A stretch of 64,000 nt of DNA from NCBI RefSeq assembly GCF_001909055.1, contig NZ_LVWI01000002.1, positions 248,001 to 312,000 of the forward strand, in the 5' to 3' direction. Made by a program: the position numbers and the translations under genes. The notes under the pieces are model-generated. The model saw only the letters and a program-made list of their open reading frames with translations. It did not search any database and had not been told where the DNA came from. Numbering within the stretch: position 1 is the stretch's first letter; the number at the start of each line of letters is the position of its first letter. The DNA is from Paenibacillus helianthi. GTDB lineage: Bacteria; Bacillota; Bacilli; Paenibacillales; Paenibacillaceae. This document shows, in pieces, positions 54,881-62,960 of the stretch.

Positions 54881-56323
54881 TTAACCCTTTTTATTCGCCC
54901 GATGCAACTGAACAAGGTAGATCACCGATGACAAAACTCCTGCCAGAGCTAGTCCTGCTACAATGGCGATTGCCACGTACATATTAGGTAAAAGTTGATT
55001 GGACTCCATCGGTTCATGCGAGCTATTGAGCACAGCGGTTATGACAGCTAAAGAGATAGCGCCGCCAATCTGCAAGCTGGTATTGACAAGTCCTGAAGCC
55101 AATCCTTGTTCTACAGGAATGACATTATGAGTCGCCTGGATATTTACCCCTGGGAAAGCAAACACAAAGCCAATACCAATTAAGATCATGGTTGGCAGGA
55201 GGAAATTCCAGTACGGCAACGCAGGGTCGACCCGGAAAAATAAAAGGTATGCGATTGAAACCAGCACTAAGCCAATCAGAATTGCCATGGGTGTACCTAT
55301 TCGCTTCATCACACGGTCAATACGCGGGCCAAAAACGACCTGAAATAAACTTGAAGGCAAAAATGCCAAAGCCACCCAAAGTGGTGACCAACTTAGTGAA
55401 TCTTGTAAATATAGAGTTGCAATAAATTGGAAGGACATAAAGCTTCCCAGCAGCATCATTGCGGCAAAATTTGCATTGACTAGCGACATTGAACGGAAAA
55501 TACCAAGCCGCACCAGAGGCTGAGGATGTCGTCTCTCTACAAGTATAAAGGCAAACAACAACACAACGCTGGCAATGATCAGAAGAATCGTCGTAATAGA
55601 AGTCCACCCTTTAGCAGGAGCCTCTACAAGTGCGTATACCAACACTAACAATGAAGCTGTAATTGTAAGTGAACCCCAGAGATCAAACTGCTTCATGGTC
55701 ACACGTTCTCTAGAAGCATGTGGCACCAGTTTTAAGCCGGCAAGTAAAAGAATAAGAGCGACCGGACCAGGAGCCAACAAAGTAAAGCGCCATCCAATTT
55801 CTGTGAGAAGCCCTCCGAATACAAGCCCTAAGGCAAAACCGGTCATCCCAATGATGGAGTAAATACTAAGTGCACGCATTCGGTCAGGTCCTGCTGCAAA
55901 TGAGGTGCTTACAATGGACATTCCCGCAGGTACCGTGAACCCCGCTGCAATCCCTTTAAGGAGTCTCAAACCGATAAGTGCGATCTCATTACTCATGAAA
56001 GAACTGACAATCGATGCCAAACCAAACACAGCAACTGCAGTCAGAAATACTTGACGCCGGCCAAGTAAGTCGGCTACACGGCCCCCTAAGAGCAGAAATC
56101 CGCCGTACCCTAGAATGTAGGCATTTACAATCCATTGCAACGATCCCGTGGAAAGATGAAGTTCGTTACCAATTGAAGGTAAGGCAATGTTAACCATGGA
56201 TAAATCGACTCCATCAAGGAATAGCGCCCCTGAGACGATCAGAAGAAGTCCCCAAATTTCAAGGCTCCATTTCCTCTCTTGGTTCTCGTTCTTATTCTTT
56301 GCTACTGCTCCTTGTTCTAGCAC
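54881..56323 (-). CDS. MFS transporter, 14-helix drug:proton antiporter (DHA2) type
   Basis: 480 residues with about 14 membrane segments. Early motif DGVDLSMVNIALPSI and loop GGRVADLLGRRQVF are typical of DHA2 exporters. GTG start with AAAGGAG seven bases upstream. It probably exports a toxic compound or metabolite. It is followed by SDR copy 1 and the TetR gene in the same orientation, a frequent resistance-locus layout. The substrate is unknown. Confidence 0.88.
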   Translation of the reverse strand: MLEQGAVAKNKNENQERKWSLEIWGLLLIVSGALFLDGVDLSMVNIALPSIGNELHLSTGSLQWIVNAYILGYGGFLLLGGRVADLLGRRQVFLTAVAVFGLASIVSSFMSNEIALIGLRLLKGIAAGFTVPAGMSIVSTSFAAGPDRMRALSIYSIIGMTGFALGLVFGGLLTEIGWRFTLLAPGPVALILLLAGLKLVPHASRERVTMKQFDLWGSLTITASLLVLVYALVEAPAKGWTSITTILLIIASVVLLFAFILVERRHPQPLVRLGIFRSMSLVNANFAAMMLLGSFMSFQFIATLYLQDSLSWSPLWVALAFLPSSLFQVVFGPRIDRVMKRIGTPMAILIGLVLVSIAYLLFFRVDPALPYWNFLLPTMILIGIGFVFAFPGVNIQATHNVIPVEQGLASGLVNTSLQIGGAISLAVITAVLNSSHEPMESNQLLPNMYVAIAIVAGLALAGVLSSVIYLVQLHRANKKG

Positions 56324-56367
56324 AATATCACTCCTTTATAGATTGGATAGGTAAAGTAATTGATCTA

Positions 56368-56407
56368 CAAAATCGGCAATACTCTGCCACAAGTATTGCC
56401 GATTTTG
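56368..56407 (-). terminator. terminator after the alcohol dehydrogenase gene
   Basis: CAAAATCGGCAATACT and AGTATTGCCGATTTTG form a perfect 16-bp stem with an 8-base loop. It lies between the dehydrogenase and MFS genes and could work in both directions. Confidence 0.85.
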
Positions 56408-56482
56408 TAATGATCTCTTTTGATTTATTCGGAATCGAGTTTGGCTATTTCAGCTAATAATGCTTCAAATTTCACAAGATTT

Positions 56483-57448
56483 TCACTCGGAAATATTCAG
56501 AACAGCACGGAATCGAGTCGAAGCTGACATCATTTTATCGTATGCTTCGCTAGCACGATCTAATGGGAATGTTTCAATCATGGGACGAATATCGGTAAGA
56601 ACACTAAAATTAATCGTTGCTTGAATTTCTTTCGCTCCGCCTGTAAACGAACCTTTTACAGTGTTAGGACCTTTCAAAAAGTCCATCGCCGACAATTCCA
56701 ATTGCTCACCAGAACCCGCCACAATGATTAGTTCGCTATCTTGACCCAACCCGTTTATCAGAGATGAAATAGCTTTTGCGTTTGGTGCAGTAGCAAGGAT
56801 GACCTTTGCTCCTCCTAAAGCTTGTAGTGCCTTTGCAGGATCTTCTTTTTCCGAATCAATATAATGATGCGCTCCAAGTTGACGTACAAGATTTTCTTTA
56901 TCACTTCCTCGAGAGATAGCCACTGTGCGATATCCTGCCTTGTTTGCGTATTGAACCGCAAGGTGCCCCAGCCCGCCGATACCCTGAATAGCTACCAGAT
57001 CACCAGGCCGAGCTTTACTGTTTCTGATGGCACTGAAGGTCGTTTCACCAGCACACATCAGTGGAGCAGCTTCCAACACCGAAATTTCATGCGGAATACT
57101 GGACAAACTATCCTGGTAAGCAACCATATATTCAGCATAACCACCGTCAATCGTTAATCCCGTTACATGGCTATGTCCCCCATGCCATCCAATACCGACA
57201 CGTTCACCAATCTTCCACTTCGTTGCACCCGCTCCAAGCTCTTCAACGATTCCAATCACTTCATGTCCAGGTATACGGGGATATTCCGAGGCCAAACCTC
57301 CAATAGCCATCGAGTCTCCATTGCATACCCCGCAAGCTTCAACACGGAGCAGTACTTGTCCTTCTGCAGGCTGCGGAACCGGAACCTCAACTAATTTCAT
57401 TTTTTCACCTTTGGCAGGCACTTGTATAGCTCTCATCATCTTCACCAA
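56483..57448 (-). CDS. zinc-type alcohol dehydrogenase lacking the structural zinc loop
   Basis: 321 residues, about 20 shorter than close relatives. Catalytic zinc ligands Cys39, His62/Glu63 and Cys132 are present, and the cofactor motif is GIGGLGHLAVQ. The four-Cys structural zinc loop normally found after GWHGGH is absent: GGHS (90-93) continues directly into HVTGLTIDGGY. The frame is otherwise intact, so either the protein tolerates the deletion or the gene is recently damaged. The TTG start has AGGAGG five bases upstream; GTG one codon later is equally possible. The promoter carries the ATTCAATT palindrome (site D), placing it in the redox regulon. It probably oxidises alcohols or reduces aldehydes. 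Confidence 0.85.
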   Translation of the reverse strand: MVKMMRAIQVPAKGEKMKLVEVPVPQPAEGQVLLRVEACGVCNGDSMAIGGLASEYPRIPGHEVIGIVEELGAGATKWKIGERVGIGWHGGHSHVTGLTIDGGYAEYMVAYQDSLSSIPHEISVLEAAPLMCAGETTFSAIRNSKARPGDLVAIQGIGGLGHLAVQYANKAGYRTVAISRGSDKENLVRQLGAHHYIDSEKEDPAKALQALGGAKVILATAPNAKAISSLINGLGQDSELIIVAGSGEQLELSAMDFLKGPNTVKGSFTGGAKEIQATINFSVLTDIRPMIETFPLDRASEAYDKMMSASTRFRAVLNISE

Positions 57449-57510
57449 TAGGACCTCCTATAGTTTTTTTAAGGTTTGGACTTCCTTAGCATAGAATAAA
57501 TAAAACAATT

Positions 57511-57556
57511 ATTCAATTACTTAATTGAATAATATATTAACTAGTTTTTTGGGCAA
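57511..57556 (-). promoter_or_regulatory. alcohol dehydrogenase promoter with palindromic operator (site D)
   Basis: The palindrome ATTCAATTACTTAATTGAAT (57511-57530) has 9-bp perfect arms and overlaps a TATTAT -10 box (57529-57534). TTGCCC at 57551-57556 is a weak -35 (16-bp spacing) inside the end of the amine oxidase gene. Confidence 0.65.
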
Positions 57557-58640
57557 TAATCTTCAAGACTGCAAGTTCAGCTGACTGGAGTGCGCCTTCT
57601 AGATGACCGCCATGCTCTGGACTTGCTTCTGTTCCAGCGAACACCATTTTGTTTTCCCATATACCAACTACAGGCGGTTCTCCATAAACCGGGAAATCTT
57701 GTAGTGGAATACTGTCTTCGGATACTGCCGTTTCAGAATCCTCAGACCAATCTTTATAAAGAACAGTCCTTGCATTTTTGGCCGAAGGGCCGAAAAGCCT
57801 AACCAACTGTTCCATGACCTGTTCTAAAACCAGCTTTTCCCCTAGCATATGGCGGTCTTTCGCGGACATCCCAAAGAAACCAAATAATGCACCCGAGCCT
57901 GTGTTAGGCGAAGTATCATGAATTTCTTGCAAAGGTCCTAACCAACTCGATGCAAAACCCGAAAGGCCGTCTTCTCTCCAAAAAGGATAATCATAGACAG
58001 CTATTGCTTTGGCTTGTCCTGCCATCCATGTCGGTTTGTTGATAAGGGTTGCTTTCAGTTCAGGAGGAAGTTCAGGAACAAAATGAATATGCCGTGCAAT
58101 AAGCCGAGGCGGTAATGCCAGAATAACAGCACTTGCAGTAAATTGTTTGGTATGCCCATCTGCAAGTTCTGCTTGAACCGTGATGAAGTCGGGATCATTC
58201 AATTCAATTGCCGTGACACGTGTTTCTAATTCAAAGATCTCTGGTGGCAGCTTGCTAGCCAACGCGTCAATTAAAGATTGCACCCCTCCTGCAAACCGCA
58301 ATGATCTTTCCATGGAGTGAACCGGGAGGATATGGCGCTCAGGTGCTTGGTTTTTATAACGCTCAAATAACATGGCCCCTTCGGTGTGCTGTTCGAAAGT
58401 TTCCAGGTGCAGTTCTTGAACGAGACGGGTGATTGTACGCTCATATCGCGGCCAGAACCAGGTGGGTCCAAGATCGAATTTCCCCAATTCAGGATAATCG
58501 GGACTCAGGGAACTCAAAGCCCTGCCTCCAATCCTGTTTCGAGCCTCCAAAATCCTACATTCAAGACCTTGCTCCTTAAGTAAAGTGGCTGCCCGCAGGC
58601 CGCTTAAACCTGCACCAATAATTATCACCGGGTTCTTCAT
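57537..58640 (-). CDS. FAD-dependent amine oxidase
   Basis: 367 residues. The N-terminal FAD motif IIGAGLSGLRAATLL leads to the ARNRIGGRA segment of the monoamine oxidase family, and the C-terminal FAD segment reads VFAGTEASPEHGGHLEGA. It is shorter than eukaryotic monoamine oxidases but normal for bacterial members. It oxidises an unknown amine, producing hydrogen peroxide, which fits a peroxide/thiol-stress neighbourhood. A separate palindrome GAATATT-TT-AATATTC (58662-58677) lies just upstream. Confidence 0.85.
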   Translation of the reverse strand: MKNPVIIIGAGLSGLRAATLLKEQGLECRILEARNRIGGRALSSLSPDYPELGKFDLGPTWFWPRYERTITRLVQELHLETFEQHTEGAMLFERYKNQAPERHILPVHSMERSLRFAGGVQSLIDALASKLPPEIFELETRVTAIELNDPDFITVQAELADGHTKQFTASAVILALPPRLIARHIHFVPELPPELKATLINKPTWMAGQAKAIAVYDYPFWREDGLSGFASSWLGPLQEIHDTSPNTGSGALFGFFGMSAKDRHMLGEKLVLEQVMEQLVRLFGPSAKNARTVLYKDWSEDSETAVSEDSIPLQDFPVYGEPPVVGIWENKMVFAGTEASPEHGGHLEGALQSAELAVLKIIAQKTS

Positions 58641-58695
58641 TCTTTTTATCCATCCTTTTGAATATTTTAATATTCATGTTGACATGCTTTAGAAG

Positions 58696-59022
58696 TCATA
58701 TCACATTGTGCAGTTGTTGTAACTTTCTTTCTAATTGTTCAAACTGAACAAACCTTCCTTCACGAAGATATTCTTTCTGGTCAAGAAACATCATGATCGT
58801 AGGAACTGTAAAAATCAAAAATTTACCTGCGACCTCCCCTACCCGACGGGCATCTACGTGCGCAAGCTTTATTTCGGGAAAGTTACTGAGCAATTCTTTG
58901 AGTTTGGGATAAATCGCATGACATACATTACAATCCTCTTGGGATACATACAACATGCTGAATCGGTTATTTTGAATAAAAGTATCGATTTCTCCCACGG
59001 AAGTAATTTCTTGGACATTCAT
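58696..59022 (-). CDS. thioredoxin-like protein with CNVC motif
   Basis: 108 residues with a thioredoxin fold. The active site reads EDCNVCHAIYP, and the cis-proline segment VPTIMMFL follows. The usual Trp before the first Cys is missing, as in YtpP-like thioredoxins. Its start lies 56 bases inside the end of the upstream rhodanese gene in another frame, so translation may be coupled. It possibly accepts electrons or sulfur in concert with that protein (inference). Confidence 0.8.
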   Translation of the reverse strand: MNVQEITSVGEIDTFIQNNRFSMLYVSQEDCNVCHAIYPKLKELLSNFPEIKLAHVDARRVGEVAGKFLIFTVPTIMMFLDQKEYLREGRFVQFEQLERKLQQLHNVI

Positions 59023-59440
59023 TGTTAATCACCCGTCTTTCTGGAAATACAATAGTCTTTTCCGAATGACTTTTATGAACCCGATCCATTAATTGAGAAA
59101 CAGGAGCTACTACTAAGTACAGATCCTGGAATCCCCGTTTTTGTAAAATGCGGGTCGCCTTTTTCCCTTTCAGATATTGGCCGGTCAATATGACTACGCT
59201 GTCCTTTGGAGACAAATCCTTTTCCCAAACAAAGGGCAATCGACCCAGGGATATATTAATGGATTCCGGTACATGCCCTTTATCAAAGTCGGATACATCT
59301 CTAATGTCAAGTAATTTGATAGGATCAGGCACCTGGATTTCGCTTGATTTCAAAGATAAGATGGTCACTCCACAAAGGAAGCGGAAATGTTGAATAAGCC
59401 TGTAAATTATAAGAAAAGCTAATAGCATAGTAATAATCAT
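58967..59440 (-). CDS. membrane-anchored rhodanese-like protein without active-site Cys
   Basis: 157 residues. An N-terminal hydrophobic segment (about 2-15) is followed by a rhodanese domain with LLDIRDVSDFDKGHVPESINI. At the active-loop position the sequence is LTGQYLKGKKA, so the catalytic cysteine is absent. The C-terminal ~40 residues look non-conserved and overlap the thioredoxin-like gene by 56 bases, which may reflect a frameshifted end. A sensor or scaffold role is possible. Confidence 0.65.
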   Translation of the reverse strand: MIITMLLAFLIIYRLIQHFRFLCGVTILSLKSSEIQVPDPIKLLDIRDVSDFDKGHVPESINISLGRLPFVWEKDLSPKDSVVILTGQYLKGKKATRILQKRGFQDLYLVVAPVSQLMDRVHKSHSEKTIVFPERRVINNECPRNYFRGRNRYFYSK

Positions 59441-59521
59441 TTGTCATCCCACCCTGAAACACGACTTAAGCATTTAGGAATTAAGAATTCCATCCTGTAT
59501 TTACTCCATCCTTTAAATTCC

Positions 59522-60187
59522 CTACTCTTCATCGCAAGCATTCCACTCCCTGGTTCCTTCTTCTACACGATAAGCTTTAAAGCCCTGTTTTTGTATATAA
59601 TCAACAGCTTGGGATGTAATAGAGCAGTATGGGCCACGACAGTATGCTGCAAGCTCTACATCAGCTTTATTTATTGTTTTCAGGTATTCTTCCAAATGTT
59701 CAAAGGGTACAGAGATGGCACCTGGAATATGAGATGATTCATATTCCTCAGCGGGTCGAATATCTAAGAGAATTACTTTTCCCTGCTTCATTTTGGCCAA
59801 TAAGTCGTGTTTCGAAATACTATGAACACCTTCATATTGTCTTTCCAGCTCATCTTTAATCTGTTTTATGTCAGCGAGTCTATCCTCGCACAAATTCCAC
59901 AATGAAGTTAAGAAATGTGTAACCGATGGATCACTAATGCTATATATGACGTACGTACCTTTCTTGTAGCTCTTAACCAACTTCGCATCCAGTAAAATCT
60001 GTAGATGGCGGGAAACGTTCGCAACACTCATGCCAGTCTGTGTAGCCAAACCTTCAACCGATTTTGGTCCATTCGATAAAAGGTCCATGATTTCTAGTCT
60101 TTTGTCACTGGATAAACATTTTCCAATTCGAGCAAATTGCTGATATAAACGTTCTTTAATATCTGATTCTGGGCATCTTTTTTCCAT
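59522..60187 (-). CDS. ArsR-family regulator fused to a rhodanese domain (copy 2)
   Basis: 221 residues from ATG at 60185-60187, with AAAGGGGGGG upstream; the longer frame has no site. ArsR winged helix at 12-98 (KRLEIMDLLSNG, SVANVSRHLQILLDAKLV) and rhodanese domain at 123-221 with loop CRGPYC (Cys183, Cys188). IGKCLSSDKRLEI (Cys24) is shared with copy 1. The two paralogues share layout and loop, so a common signal and similar DNA targets are likely. No full ATTCAATT palindrome lies before this gene; only a TAATTG half site is seen. Confidence 0.88.
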   Translation of the reverse strand: MEKRCPESDIKERLYQQFARIGKCLSSDKRLEIMDLLSNGPKSVEGLATQTGMSVANVSRHLQILLDAKLVKSYKKGTYVIYSISDPSVTHFLTSLWNLCEDRLADIKQIKDELERQYEGVHSISKHDLLAKMKQGKVILLDIRPAEEYESSHIPGAISVPFEHLEEYLKTINKADVELAAYCRGPYCSITSQAVDYIQKQGFKAYRVEEGTREWNACDEE

Positions 60188-60274
60188 ATTGTCCCCCCCT
60201 TTTTGTTGCAGATTATTATGTCCAATTAAAAAACAGCAATCCAAAACTTTATGCACGTTATCATTATTTGCAGA

Positions 60275-60310
60275 AAAACGACGGGTCTGATACATCAAAA
60301 CCGCCGTTTT
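60275..60310 (-). terminator. terminator of the trxA-like gene
   Basis: AAAACGACGG pairs with CCGCCGTTTT with one internal mismatch; the minus strand continues with TTTTTC. It lies 13 bases after the stop at 60323. Confidence 0.65.
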
Positions 60311-60322
60311 CTTCTTAATTAA

Positions 60323-60640
60323 TTACTTCACTAACCCTAAGATTTTTTCTCTAAGAGCTTGCTTTGGAGTGATCCCCACCATTGTCTCAGACAATTTCCC
60401 ATCTTTAAATAATAGCAGTGTAGGAATGCTTCTAACTCCATACTGTGAAGCCAATTCGGTTTCTTCATCAACGTTAACTTTGCCAAGAGTCGCCTGTCCC
60501 GCTAACTCGTCAGCCAGCTCATTTACGATGGGAAGTTGCACTTGACAAGGTCCGCACCATGGTGCCCAAAAATCGACTAACGTTACACCGGTGTTAATAT
60601 TAGATTCAAAAGTTTTTTTTGTTAAAGTTACTGCTCCCAT
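60323..60640 (-). CDS. trxA: thioredoxin
   Basis: 105 residues, the size of classical thioredoxin. The active site is WAPWCGPCQ and the cis-proline segment RSIPTLLLF. The ATG at 60638-60640 has AGGAGGG seven bases upstream, preferred over a start six codons earlier that overlaps the site. It is a single-gene unit whose promoter has the ATTCAATT palindrome right behind a perfect TATAAT. It is probably an inducible thioredoxin supplied by the trxB at 50.6 kb; whether it is the only trxA of the genome is unknown. Confidence 0.9.
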   Translation of the reverse strand: MGAVTLTKKTFESNINTGVTLVDFWAPWCGPCQVQLPIVNELADELAGQATLGKVNVDEETELASQYGVRSIPTLLLFKDGKLSETMVGITPKQALREKILGLVK

Positions 60641-60672
60641 GAACAGAACCCTCCTCATTTATATTATCAATT

Positions 60673-60719
60673 ATTCAATCGATTAATTGAATTATAGCGC
60701 TGAAATACAATCCCGTCAA
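60673..60719 (-). promoter_or_regulatory. trxA promoter with palindromic operator (site E)
   Basis: Minus strand TTGACG (60714-60719), 17-bp spacer, TATAAT (60691-60696). The palindrome ATTCAATCGATTAATTGAAT (60673-60692) overlaps the -10 by two bases, the same geometry as at trxB. Confidence 0.8.
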
Positions 60720-60767
60720 CCCCGTAAGTCCATGTTCGTGTCAGAGGAATTTTATCGTATATAAAAT

Positions 60768-61442
60768 TCAATTTAAAATTTCCATGATACTCTTAGGAAA
60801 CGTTTCTTCTGCCTTTGTTCTTTTCTCATAAAGATTGTACCAAGCCTCCGCTACCAGATCCGGGTCAAAGCCAGTACCCTTCTTAATCAAAGGACTTATG
60901 GATAAATGTCCGACATATACCCCGAGAGGAAGCAAACGTTCGTGTAAATTAAGGATATAGTTTCGGAGTCCTGACATGGCTATACCTGTATTGCCGAACA
61001 GGTGGCTTGGGCTCATGGCTGAAAGATCACTTGTGAAAAGAAGCGCCCCTTCGCCTCGAACTGTCATTTCCGGAATAACTTGTCTTGCAGAGTTGATGGC
61101 ACCAATGACAACATTGTTAAAAATTTGAAGAACGCTATCGTCTGTCGTATCCAGAACAGGTGTTACAGAAACACTTCCATTATGCGGGCTATACTCCATG
61201 ACATCTATTGAACCGAACGTATCTTTAATATGTTGAAATGCCCTTGTTAGCTGTATTTTGTTTGTAATATCGGCAGCAAACCCCTGAGCTTCTATCCCCA
61301 TTTTGTTGAGCTGATCAGCATATTGATCCAGCTTCTCCTGTGTCCTTGAAACCATAGCAATACGGAACCCTTGCCTTCCAAAAGTCTTGGCCAATGAGAA
61401 ACCAAGACCCGGTCCAGCACCAATGATAGCAATTGTTTTCAT
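60768..61442 (-). CDS. SDR-like oxidoreductase, divergent active site
   Basis: 224 residues. The Rossmann motif GAGPGLGFSLA and SRTQEKLD segment show an NAD(P)-binding SDR fold. The usual NNAG reads YSPHNG, and no YxxxK motif is found after the SDLSA serine region (FGNTGIAMSGLRNY instead). It may bind cofactor without classical catalysis or use other residues. No ATTCAATT palindrome precedes it; a terminator separates it from the upstream OsmC gene. Confidence 0.75.
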   Translation of the reverse strand: MKTIAIIGAGPGLGFSLAKTFGRQGFRIAMVSRTQEKLDQYADQLNKMGIEAQGFAADITNKIQLTRAFQHIKDTFGSIDVMEYSPHNGSVSVTPVLDTTDDSVLQIFNNVVIGAINSARQVIPEMTVRGEGALLFTSDLSAMSPSHLFGNTGIAMSGLRNYILNLHERLLPLGVYVGHLSISPLIKKGTGFDPDLVAEAWYNLYEKRTKAEETFPKSIMEILN

Positions 61443-61476
61443 TTGTCCATTCTCCTCTACCTAATGATCCGACCAG

Positions 61477-61510
61477 AAATAAAGAGCACCTAAAGAAGCG
61501 CTCTTTATTT
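61477..61510 (-). terminator. terminator after OsmC copy 2
   Basis: AAATAAAGAGC pairs with GCTCTTTATTT; the minus strand continues TTTATTTC. It lies 36 bases after the OsmC stop. Confidence 0.7.
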
Positions 61511-61545
61511 CGATTCAATCAGAGATGCCCCTATTCTATGGAGTA

Positions 61546-62103
61546 TTATTCAATCACAAATTCACTATTGAGTTGGATGGCATTAGCAATATTCCAGCGG
61601 TTCGGGGATGTGCGTATGACCGTCTCATGAATTCGGTTCCATTGCTCTTGCGTCCCGTCCCCCGACACAACTACTTTATACTGCAGTTCTTCATATCCAG
61701 GTTTAATGTTCTCGTCTAGGCCAAGAAATCCGCGAAGATCCAATTGGCCTTTGGTATGAATTTTCAAAGATTTCAGATGGACATTCTCTAATGAAGCTGC
61801 CGCAACATAACCAACAATCATACAAGCGTTAAGTGCTGCCATTAGATACTCCTGTGGGTTAGCAGCTAGATTCGCTCCCAATAACTCGGCTGGTTCATCG
61901 ATTAGAATCTGAAAATCCCGTTCAAGCTTTTGCTCACCAAGCATCATTTCTTTAATGGACGAGGCTGAATTGGTTCCCCCAGTCCACTCTGTTGTCACTT
62001 GAAATTGCGCTATTCCATCCTTTGAGTTCTGCGCTACCGCTCCTGCAAACTGCTTCAGAGCATCTACGTCGAGTCCGTTAATAAGCCCGCGATTATTATT
62101 CAT
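61546..62103 (-). CDS. OsmC-family protein (copy 2)
   Basis: 185 residues from ATG at 62101-62103, with AGGAG seven bases upstream. The OsmC fold is suggested by LNACMIVGYVAAASLENVHL with the first redox Cys. The second Cys position carries TSPNRWNI, so only one catalytic Cys is seen, as in the OsmC-like subgroup with unclear activity. It follows SDR copy 2 by 31 bases and is probably cotranscribed with it. Confidence 0.8.
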   Translation of the reverse strand: MNNNRGLINGLDVDALKQFAGAVAQNSKDGIAQFQVTTEWTGGTNSASSIKEMMLGEQKLERDFQILIDEPAELLGANLAANPQEYLMAALNACMIVGYVAAASLENVHLKSLKIHTKGQLDLRGFLGLDENIKPGYEELQYKVVVSGDGTQEQWNRIHETVIRTSPNRWNIANAIQLNSEFVIE

Positions 62104-62134
62104 TTGATATCTCCTCATCTTTCTTCTAATAAAA

Positions 62135-62905
62135 TTATCTCAAACGAGCTGTAACCCCACCATCTAATGGCATAACTACACCAGTAATCCATGCAGCAGA
62201 GTCACTGGCGAGAAACAGTATAGCTTCCGCAACGTCCAATGGAGTCCCATTTCGTCCAATGGGATGGAATGCGTTAAAGCTTGGAAGTACTTTGGCCACT
62301 TCTTCTTCACTCATAAAGGTGTTATAGATAGGCGTTTCAACAACAGCAGGTGCTACAGCATTCACCCTAATATTATCTCCGGCAAACTCAATCGCCAAGT
62401 TTCGAGTCAGGGCATGCCTACCTGCCATCGCTGCTGAGTATGCCGATGACGGTGTTGATTCTACTGCTTGGGTTGCCCACATTGAACCTGTATTAACAAT
62501 TGCGCCTCCCCCTCTTTTTTTCATTTCAGGAATGACAGACTGGGAAGGATAAAACGTTCCTTTTACAATCGTATCCAGATAAGATTGCAAATCTTCTGGC
62601 GAATGATCCAGGAAAGGTGTTGGGTTAAACTTACCAGTATTGTTCACCAGCACATCTATGCCACCAAAAGCATCCGTAGCCACTTGAACCAGTCTCTTGG
62701 ATGTCTCCAGTCGACTAATATCTCCCGCAACTGCCAATACCTTTTTGCCAGTAGGATCAATTTCCAGAGCAGTTTTTCTCAGAACGTCTTCACGACGGCC
62801 GTTAATGATAACATTCGCACCTTCTTCAAAAAATCTTTGCGCAGCAGCCCTTCCTATTCCTGTTCCTCCACCGGTAACAATAACTGTTTTATTTTCAAAT
62901 TTCAT
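62135..62905 (-). CDS. SDR-family oxidoreductase (copy 2), catalytic Lys replaced
   Basis: 256 residues, gap-free paralogue of the SDR at 53.9 kb. It has TGGGTGIG, NNTG, Ser141, Tyr156 and the same Y-S-A-A-M in place of YxxxK. ATG at 62903-62905 was chosen because AAAGGAG is correctly spaced; an ATG three codons earlier touches that site. It has a TetR-type palindrome 40-55 bp upstream and an ATTCAATT palindrome promoter 219-238 bp upstream, so it may answer to both regulators. The substrate is unknown. Confidence 0.85.
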   Translation of the reverse strand: MKFENKTVIVTGGGTGIGRAAAQRFFEEGANVIINGRREDVLRKTALEIDPTGKKVLAVAGDISRLETSKRLVQVATDAFGGIDVLVNNTGKFNPTPFLDHSPEDLQSYLDTIVKGTFYPSQSVIPEMKKRGGGAIVNTGSMWATQAVESTPSSAYSAAMAGRHALTRNLAIEFAGDNIRVNAVAPAVVETPIYNTFMSEEEVAKVLPSFNAFHPIGRNGTPLDVAEAILFLASDSAAWITGVVMPLDGGVTARLR

Positions 62906-62944
62906 TTGGTTCATCTCCTTTTTATTAATTACATTGTACGATTT

Positions 62945-62960
62945 TACCTACTGATAGGTA
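62945..62960 (-). promoter_or_regulatory. TetR-type operator upstream of SDR copy 2
   Basis: TACCTACTGATAGGTA is a near-perfect palindrome matching the motif in the SDR copy 1 promoter. TAAAAT follows on the minus strand as a -10-like box; no good -35 is seen. Confidence 0.55.

Noticed and set aside
60797..60806. GAAACGTTTC palindrome identical to the fructan LacI operator
   Set aside because: It lies inside an SDR-like coding sequence, is single and far from any promoter of the sugar locus.
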